The notes under the pieces: model-generated
The model's input: the letters and a program-made list of their open reading frames with translations, nothing else
What the model was told of the DNA's origin: nothing
Database searches by the model: none
Translations under genes and position numbers: made by a program
Shown here: positions 59,201 to 64,000 of the stretch, piece after piece
Numbering within the stretch: the first letter of the stretch is position 1
How the letters are laid out: each line of letters opens with the position of its first letter
Origin: Bacillota bacterium
GTDB taxonomy: Bacteria > Bacillota_E > Sulfobacillia > Sulfobacillales > JAIMBI01
Assembly: GCA_021828405.1 (NCBI GenBank)
Contig: JAKARZ010000001.1
Coordinates: 62,001 to 126,000, forward strand
Length of the DNA stretch: 64,000 bases
Reading direction: 5' to 3'

Positions 59201-60164
59201 TCTTGTGCATCTCGGTCAACACACGCCCGTAATAAGCAAAGTCCTGCGTGAGCTGGCGGCGCAGTGCCGTCGGACCAGCGTAGGTGGCAGAGAACAGGTC
59301 GGCACGAGCAAACGATCGGAACGAGGCCGAGTCCACTGCCTGCTGGAATGCGTGAGCCAAACGCTGGACCACCGCCGGCGGCGTGCCCAGGGGGGCGAAC
59401 ATGAACTGATAAGGGACCGCCGCCACGTGGATGCCCTGGGACCAGAAGGTTGGCGCCGAAAGCCCAGCGATCGGCTGCTCGGCAAACACCCCCAAGATGC
59501 GAATCTGGTGGCTCTTCAGGTAGGGAATCAGCACAGACGGACTCAACACCCCCGCTTGGGCGGACCCGTTCATGACCGACAAAGCCTGCTTGCCCGTGCC
59601 CACAGGCACGATGCGGAGCTGGGCGCCCGTTGCGCGCGCCAGCAGGGCGGCGTTCAGGTCCAAGAGGCTGTTCTCCTTGTCCACGGCCACGGTGAGGCCC
59701 GGATGCGAACGAGCATAGGCCACCCAGGCCCCGATGGACGTGATGGGGCTCGACGCCTTGACGAACAGCACCACCGGCACGCTGGCCACCTCGGCGATGG
59801 GGTCCACCTGACTCGGCGTTAGGGCACCATGGGTCACATGCGGTGCCAGCGCGAAGTTAGCCACTGCGCCAATGCCGACGGTGTACCCGGTCGGGCTGGC
59901 CGACGCTACGTCATGAATTCCAATGAGGCCCGCCCCACCCGTATGGTTTTGGACGACGAACGCCTGATGAAGAGACTTGGCGGCCAGCGTGGCCACACGC
60001 CGGGCGGTGATATCCGGGGACGATCCCGGCGCCACCGGCACCACTAGGCTCAGGCTGTGCGTCGGAAACGTGGGCGCCGTCTGGGTGCCGGCACCACACG
60101 CCGTCACCGCCGACAGGCCGAGCGCGCAACCCAATACGCTCAGGATCTTTGATGAGATGTGCAT
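59187..60164 (-). CDS. tctC: Tripartite tricarboxylate transporter solute-binding lipoprotein (TctC/Bug family)
   Basis: The 325-residue protein starts with a lipoprotein signal (ALGLSAVTACGAG). It shows the Bug-family pattern: SLVVPVAPGSSPDITARRVA, FVVQNHTGGAGLIGIHDVAS, then ALAPHVTHGALTP and VLGVFAEQPIAGLSAPTFWS-like segments. The Bug fold traps a carboxylate through two ordered waters in its beta loops. It would deliver a di- or tricarboxylate, or an aromatic acid, to TctAB. The leader on the minus strand is a purine-rich imperfect repeat. Confidence 0.9.
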   Translation of the reverse strand: MHISSKILSVLGCALGLSAVTACGAGTQTAPTFPTHSLSLVVPVAPGSSPDITARRVATLAAKSLHQAFVVQNHTGGAGLIGIHDVASASPTGYTVGIGAVANFALAPHVTHGALTPSQVDPIAEVASVPVVLFVKASSPITSIGAWVAYARSHPGLTVAVDKENSLLDLNAALLARATGAQLRIVPVGTGKQALSVMNGSAQAGVLSPSVLIPYLKSHQIRILGVFAEQPIAGLSAPTFWSQGIHVAAVPYQFMFAPLGTPPAVVQRLAHAFQQAVDSASFRSFARADLFSATYAGPTALRRQLTQDFAYYGRVLTEMHKSAAG

Positions 60165-60169
60165 CGGAT

Positions 60170-60215
60170 GCCCTCCTCTTCTTCTCCGTCTTCTTCTCGT
60201 TCTTCCTGTTCTTTA
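60170..60215 (-). repeat. Purine-rich imperfect repeat in the tctC leader
   Basis: On the minus strand the units AGAACGAGAAGA and AGACGGAGAAGA run into AGAGGAGGG, the ribosome site before the ATG at 60164. Confidence 0.55.
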
Positions 60216-60277
60216 TCTCCTGGTTCCGCTCAGGGGGGCGCCTGCGTGCCGACTGAGGGTTGGGTGGGCATCCTCCA

Positions 60278-61279
60278 TCAGCGCAGTGTGGGCGGCTGAA
60301 CCACTTCCGTGTCCCCGTGGTCGAACGCCCGATAGATGGCTTGCACCACGGCGAGCGTCTGGACGTAATCGGTGTCGACAAACGGGTCGGCTCCGCTATC
60401 GCGCACCCGCTCGGCAAACACGCCCAACTCCTCACCGAAGCCCAGGGAGGCTTGGCGCGGCTGCTCGGATCGGGTGCCCGCCGCCGTCGTCAGCGACACG
60501 CGCCCGGACAGCACGTCGAACTCAATCTGGCCAAGGGCCCCCTCCAGCCGAAAAAACAGCTGGCGCGGGCCAAAATCCCACGCCACCGACGAGATGTGCA
60601 GGTTGCCGATGCCCCCGCCCTGAAACTGGAACACCACCTCGGCCGCTGCATCCAGCACCATGCCCTCGGCCCCCCGGGCGACAGCCCCGTGGTAGTACCC
60701 GGCCACGCGCGACACGTCGCCCATGACACGGCGCATGAGGTGCACCGCATGGCTCCCCGCGATGAACGTGTGGCCCAGGACGGGATGGTCGGGTCGCACG
60801 GGACCGCGTCGCAGACTGCTCCGATGAACCACGGAGGCGGAGTGCAGCTGGCCCACCGCTCCGCTGTGCAATAGGCCCTGCACGCGGCGAAAGGCGGAAG
60901 AGTACGGCCAGTTCTCCGCCACCATCAACACACGCTGGGCCCTCCGCGCGGCAGCGCACAGACGGAGCGCGTCTGCGACGCTTGGGGCTAAGGGTTTTTC
61001 CACCAGCACGTGCCATCCAGCGGCCAGCGCCTCCCTCACCAATTCCACGTGCGTGAAGGCCGACGAACAGATGTCGACGGCGTCCACCCCACCCGCCTGC
61101 CCCACCGCCCCCATGTCCGTCGACCATGAGGGAATGCCCCACTGGGCGGCGACGTCCCGCGCCCGCTCCCCATCGCGGTCCACAATCCAGGTCAGTTCGG
61201 CGCCCGGCACGCTGGCCCACGCCGGCAGGTGCTCTTCGGTGGCAATCTTCCCCGCGCCCACCAACGCCACACGCATCAT
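60278..61279 (-). CDS. Gfo/Idh/MocA-family oxidoreductase (first of two in the operon)
   Basis: The 333-residue protein has the Rossmann start VALVGAGKIATEEHLPAW, the catalytic EKPLAPSVADALRLC (Lys about residue 94) and the C-terminal HTFIAGSHAVHLMRRVMG, with the conserved His. Family members reduce or oxidise sugars, inositols or, as LigC, aromatic ring-cleavage semialdehydes. ATG 61279 (or the adjacent ATG at 61276) is preceded by AAGGGG and a 10-base tandem duplication. The upstream MBL gene ends 7 bases before it. Confidence 0.85.
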   Translation of the reverse strand: MMRVALVGAGKIATEEHLPAWASVPGAELTWIVDRDGERARDVAAQWGIPSWSTDMGAVGQAGGVDAVDICSSAFTHVELVREALAAGWHVLVEKPLAPSVADALRLCAAARRAQRVLMVAENWPYSSAFRRVQGLLHSGAVGQLHSASVVHRSSLRRGPVRPDHPVLGHTFIAGSHAVHLMRRVMGDVSRVAGYYHGAVARGAEGMVLDAAAEVVFQFQGGGIGNLHISSVAWDFGPRQLFFRLEGALGQIEFDVLSGRVSLTTAAGTRSEQPRQASLGFGEELGVFAERVRDSGADPFVDTDYVQTLAVVQAIYRAFDHGDTEVVQPPTLR

Positions 61280-61285
61280 CGGGGA

Positions 61286-62209
61286 TCAGCCCCTTTCGCT
61301 TCCGTTCGCTTCCGTTCGGTTCAGTGCAGTGCAGTTCCGTACGGCCTCCACCCAGCAGGGAACGCTGGCAAACGGATCTCCACCCGGGGCGGACCAATCG
61401 GCCAACTGCAACAGGTCCCGTGCCACCACCACCGGGCCGCTATAGTGCTGCCGGACGCCACCCAACCAGGTGCCGTCCGGCAGCGTGCCGGGAATCAGGT
61501 GGGTCAACAACAGGCGGCGCACTCCTACGCGGGCGGCTAGGCGGCCCACGTCCTCCACCCCCGTGTGGTAGGATGCCTGGCCATAGCCCGGGTACAGAGC
61601 CTCGTGCAGCAGGAGGTCCGCTCCTCGTGCGCGCGCGGCCAGGGACGAGCAGGGCCGCGTGTCGCCGGAAACAACCATGCGCACACGGTCGCGCTCCACC
61701 TGGTATCCCAACGCCTCAGCGATGGGTTGGTGGTCGACGTCAAAAGCGGTGACGGTCCAGGGGCCCACCGTCACCCGGACCCCGTCGGCCACCTCCACCA
61801 CGCCCGGCATCACCGCCCCGTCCAGCAGCCCTAGTGCGCGGCGGCTTTCAATATCCACGGCGTAACTGGCCAGCGTCGCATCTACAAAGCGGCGCGTTCC
61901 AGGGGGTCCATACACCGTAAGCGGCGGCAGGCGCCCACGCCGACTGGCAATCCAGCGCACCATGACCAACGCCGGAAGATCCGCGACGTGGTCCACGTGA
62001 TGGTGCGTCACAAACACGGCATCCACCCGGTCCGCCCCCATGTCCAGCTGAGTGAGCCGGTGCAGGGCCCCAATTCCGCAGTCGATGAGCATGGCGCGAC
62101 CCCCGTGGGCAAACACGGTGCCTGCTCCCATCCGGTCTCCATCCAGTCGGGGACTGCCCGTGCCCAGACACCACACGCCGTCCTTCTCTTTTCCGCCGTC
62201 CGTCACCAC
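61286..62209 (-). CDS. Metallo-beta-lactamase-fold hydrolase (RNase Z/arylsulfatase-like subgroup)
   Basis: The 307-residue protein starts VWCLGTGSPRLDGDRMGAGT and has AMLIDCGIGALHRLTQLDMG. The zinc motif FVTHHHVDHVADLPAL (H-x-H-x-D-H) follows. VSGDTRPCSSLAARARGADL and LLHEALYPGYG, then LLLTHLIPG, give the remaining metal ligands. This subgroup includes tRNase Z-like phosphodiesterases, lactonases and sulfatases. In this catabolic operon a lactone or ester hydrolase is more likely than an RNase; this is inference. GTG 62209 overlaps the end of the previous gene by 7 bases. The C-terminus is extended by the leader duplication of the next gene. Confidence 0.85.
   Translation of the reverse strand: MVTDGGKEKDGVWCLGTGSPRLDGDRMGAGTVFAHGGRAMLIDCGIGALHRLTQLDMGADRVDAVFVTHHHVDHVADLPALVMVRWIASRRGRLPPLTVYGPPGTRRFVDATLASYAVDIESRRALGLLDGAVMPGVVEVADGVRVTVGPWTVTAFDVDHQPIAEALGYQVERDRVRMVVSGDTRPCSSLAARARGADLLLHEALYPGYGQASYHTGVEDVGRLAARVGVRRLLLTHLIPGTLPDGTWLGGVRQHYSGPVVVARDLLQLADWSAPGGDPFASVPCWVEAVRNCTALNRTEANGSERG
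61298..61317 (-). repeat. 10-base tandem duplication upstream of the Gfo/Idh/MocA gene start
   Basis: Two GAACGGAAGC copies on the minus strand lead into GAAAGGGG, the ribosome site. They also encode the odd C-terminal tail (NRTEANGSERG) of the upstream MBL protein. Confidence 0.8.
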
Positions 62210-63222
62210 GGCTCGCCTCCCGGTGTGGCCCCACCGCGGTGGCGTCGGGCGGCTGTTGCACCCGCCTCATCGCTAGGCGGCTCCGTGATGATGGTCATCA
62301 CGTCCTCCATCCGTCTCCGCTCAATTGGCCATTGACCGAGCGCCACGGCCGTCACGAAACGCCGTACCAGCTCCACCTTGCCGTGGTCGCGCTGCGCGTT
62401 GGTAATTTCGGTTTCTAGGTAGCCCCGCTCACCAAACACCGCGACGTGCCGAACCCACCCGATGTCGCGCATGCCATTGATGAGCGCGCGCCGCCCGTCG
62501 GGGTAGTCCACCACGATCGAGTCATGCAGCGAACTGTGCACGACCCCCACATCGCCGGCACCCGGTCCCAACAATTCGTCCACCACGTCGGCCGAGTGCG
62601 TGAGGTAGAAGGATCCGTCGATGGCGGGCGCGGAGCACACCACGCTGCGAAGCGGCCCCAGCGCCGCCATGTCGCGCTTGAGCGCCTGCAACGCCGGGGC
62701 CCAGCGCCACGGCGATGATGACGCGATGACGAGCCCACGTGACTCGGCCAGGTCCAACAGCTCCAGAGCTTCTTGCTTGGTGGCCGTGAACGGCTTATCG
62801 ACAAAAACATGGCGACCCGCTTGGAGGGCCGCCCTTGCCAGGAAAAAATGCGTGGACGCCAACTTGGTGCAGATCCACACCGCCTCGGTGCGGCGAAACA
62901 CCTCGGCGGGGGAGGCCACCACCTCGGTCACCCCAAGGCGGGCAGCGTGACGCTCGGCCGTGGCGCTGTCGTCCGACCACCAGCACACCACGCGGGTGTC
63001 GCGCATCACTGGGTCGCGTTTCAAGTCCGCCCCCGTGACGGGCGGCGGATCCTGGGCCAACCCTTGAGGACGGATGGTGGCCACGTGCGCCTCCATCCGA
63101 GCGTCGAGCGGCTTCATGGCCACCATGGGAAACTGGGCGCTGCTTGCGCAGTTCAGAATCGACGTATACTCAAAGGCATGCATGATGTCGGTTCCCATCA
63201 TCCCAATGCGCACCGTGGTCAT
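62203..63222 (-). CDS. Gfo/Idh/MocA-family oxidoreductase (second of two)
   Basis: The 339-residue protein has a variant N-terminus (VRIGMMGTDIMHAFEYTSIL) in place of the tidy GxGxxG. It also has AVWICTKLASTHFFLARAAL, the catalytic FVDKPFTATKQEALELLD and a C-terminal substrate domain. An insertion of about 40 residues (residues 30-70, DARMEAHVATIRPQGLAQDP) separates the first strand and helix from the second. The altered nucleotide loop may change cofactor use. ATG 63222 follows GAAAGG, which belongs to a 13-base repeat. The C-terminal 25 residues are Arg/Gly-rich and may be unstructured. Confidence 0.8.
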   Translation of the reverse strand: MTTVRIGMMGTDIMHAFEYTSILNCASSAQFPMVAMKPLDARMEAHVATIRPQGLAQDPPPVTGADLKRDPVMRDTRVVCWWSDDSATAERHAARLGVTEVVASPAEVFRRTEAVWICTKLASTHFFLARAALQAGRHVFVDKPFTATKQEALELLDLAESRGLVIASSSPWRWAPALQALKRDMAALGPLRSVVCSAPAIDGSFYLTHSADVVDELLGPGAGDVGVVHSSLHDSIVVDYPDGRRALINGMRDIGWVRHVAVFGERGYLETEITNAQRDHGKVELVRRFVTAVALGQWPIERRRMEDVMTIITEPPSDEAGATAARRHRGGATPGGEPW

Positions 63223-63228
63223 CCTTTC

Positions 63229-63254
63229 GACGGGCCTTTTCGACGGGCCTTTTC
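63229..63254 (-). repeat. 13-base tandem duplication upstream of the second Gfo/Idh/MocA gene
   Basis: GAAAAGGCCCGTC occurs twice in a row on the minus strand, and the next GAAAGG, a partial third copy, is the ribosome site for ATG 63222. Confidence 0.85.
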
Positions 63255-63267
63255 AACCCGATCCGAC

Positions 63268-64000
63268 TCAGTGGGACGCGCCGGCCATCGGGTCGGCACC
63301 GGCCTCCCCGATTCCAAATAGACGGACGGCGACGTCGCCAAACACCAACGCCTCATCCGCCGCCTCCAGTGCCAACGCGTGACATTTCGCCAGCTCGACG
63401 GGGATGGCGCCGATGAGGTCGCTGCCGTACAGCAGGCGCTGGGCGCCGATCGCACGCCGCATGCCGCGCAGATCCTGCGAACCCGCGGCCGAGGATTCGA
63501 GCCACACATTGTCGCAGGTGCGGGCCACGGCCAGAGCGGCGCCGCCCACGATGCCCCCGCCGGCATGACAAAGGACAAACGGCACCGTGGGGTGCCGCTG
63601 AATCATCGGCAGCCACACTCCCGGGTCGGCAAAGGGAATGCCCATCCCGGTGTGAATCAGGACGGGAATGCCCAGATCGCTGGCCGCCGCCACCACCGCC
63701 TCCGCCCCTGGCGACGCAGGGCCGACCGCATGGCCGATGGTGTGCAGCTTGACACCCACAAAACCCAGGTCCTCCACGCACCGTCGGATTTCCCCCAGGT
63801 AGGCTTGCGGCGGCCCGTGCGGCGGCATGCTGGCGATGCCATACACGCGGCCGGGATGGTCCGCCGCCATCTGTGCGATTTGGTCGTGCACCTTAGGGGG
63901 GTTCCATACCCCGGGAAACGGCTGTACCAACGAGGTTCGGATCCCATAGCGATCCATGGCTGCCAGCAGATCTGCCGGCGACTGGTCCAACCCAAACACG
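63268..64000 (-). CDS. Amidohydrolase-2 family TIM-barrel hydrolase or decarboxylase (5' end beyond the window)
   Basis: At least 243 residues of an amidohydrolase (LigI/ACMSD-like) are present. They include VQPFPGVWNPPKVHDQIAQM, GFVGVKLHTIGH with the strand-4 Lys, GIPVLIHTGMGIPFADPG with the strand-5 His, VPFVLCHAGGGIVGG with the strand-6 His and QRLLYGSDLIGAIPVELAK with the strand-8 Asp. The N-terminal HxH motif would lie outside the window, so the gene is cut by the edge; the GTG at 63999 is not necessarily its start. Such enzymes hydrolyse lactones such as 2-pyrone-4,6-dicarboxylate or decarboxylate unsaturated acids. It is the first visible gene of the catabolic operon. Confidence 0.85.
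   Translation of the reverse strand, partial: VFGLDQSPADLLAAMDRYGIRTSLVQPFPGVWNPPKVHDQIAQMAADHPGRVYGIASMPPHGPPQAYLGEIRRCVEDLGFVGVKLHTIGHAVGPASPGAEAVVAAASDLGIPVLIHTGMGIPFADPGVWLPMIQRHPTVPFVLCHAGGGIVGGAALAVARTCDNVWLESSAAGSQDLRGMRRAIGAQRLLYGSDLIGAIPVELAKCHALALEAADEALVFGDVAVRLFGIGEAGADPMAGASH

Noticed and set aside
1..64000. tRNA, rRNA or riboswitch genes
   Set aside because: No cloverleaf-like sequence ending in CCA context, rRNA segment or known riboswitch core was seen by eye; a covariance-model scan would be needed to exclude small or divergent RNAs.

Overview
The window is GC-rich bacterial chromosome with strong AGGAGG-type ribosome binding sites, frequent GTG and TTG starts, and many 4-base ATGA overlaps between genes. 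Several genes fit a monoderm, Bacillota-like organism: an LCP (LytR-CpsA-Psr) protein, a DUF1540 protein, lipoproteins with clear lipoboxes, a SipW-like ER-type signal peptidase and a TM2 protein. My guess is a deep Bacillota lineage such as Sulfobacillia or Limnochordia. There is no rRNA, tRNA or other phylogenetic marker here, so this is inference. An arsenate reductase, CopD-like membrane proteins, a CsoR-like regulator and a double cupredoxin hint at metal exposure.

Layout. 1-1365: a decayed transposase (DUF4338 plus ISAs1-type DDE) running off the left edge. 1403-2002: a priming sugar-phosphate transferase. 2218-6170 (minus): the most interesting operon. It encodes a small secreted protein with a Cys-flanked (Pro-Gly)9 tract, an ER-type signal peptidase, a DUF5305 membrane protein and an EAL-membrane-degenerate GGDEF protein, and looks like a c-di-GMP-linked surface-fibre or matrix system. 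6694: a LuxR-type regulator. 7564-17501 (minus): a nucleotide-sugar cluster holding candidates for every step from UDP-GlcNAc to UDP-ManNAc(3NAc)A (WbpA, B, E, D, I types) plus a 4,6-dehydratase and a second aminotransferase of the bacillosamine type. A plus-strand peptidoglycan-binding protein gene sits inside it. 17995-19707: a family-5 solute-binding lipoprotein. 19781-22529: an amidase and a tandem HD-GYP protein.

22.6-34.7 kb is a mixed housekeeping/accessory stretch: an IS110-like relic, UPF0158, an MFS transporter, a LolA-like lipoprotein, a NYN nuclease, GNAT enzymes, DUF1540, quinone oxidoreductase with isochorismatase, and an N-acetylglucosamine-type kinase with a GH4 glucosidase. 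35-46.7 kb holds LCP, ArsC, DNA polymerase IV, two CopD-like paralogues with a CsoR-family regulator, a cyclase, an M50 protease, a Cj0069-type ATP-grasp protein, a Fic protein and two pseudogenes. 47.5-54.9 kb holds an acyl-CoA ligase, a double cupredoxin and a very large SARP-like ATPase regulator. 56.4-64 kb (minus) is a catabolic operon: amidohydrolase, two Gfo/Idh/MocA dehydrogenases, an MBL-fold hydrolase, a tripartite tricarboxylate transporter (TctC-TctB-TctA) and a RraA-family aldolase-like protein. Together these could import and degrade a carboxylated compound.

A recurring non-coding pattern is a short tandem duplication (9-18 nt units) just upstream of start codons, often running into the Shine-Dalgarno sequence. 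I count eight clear cases and one imperfect one. All protein assignments are from reading motifs by eye; no database search was possible.
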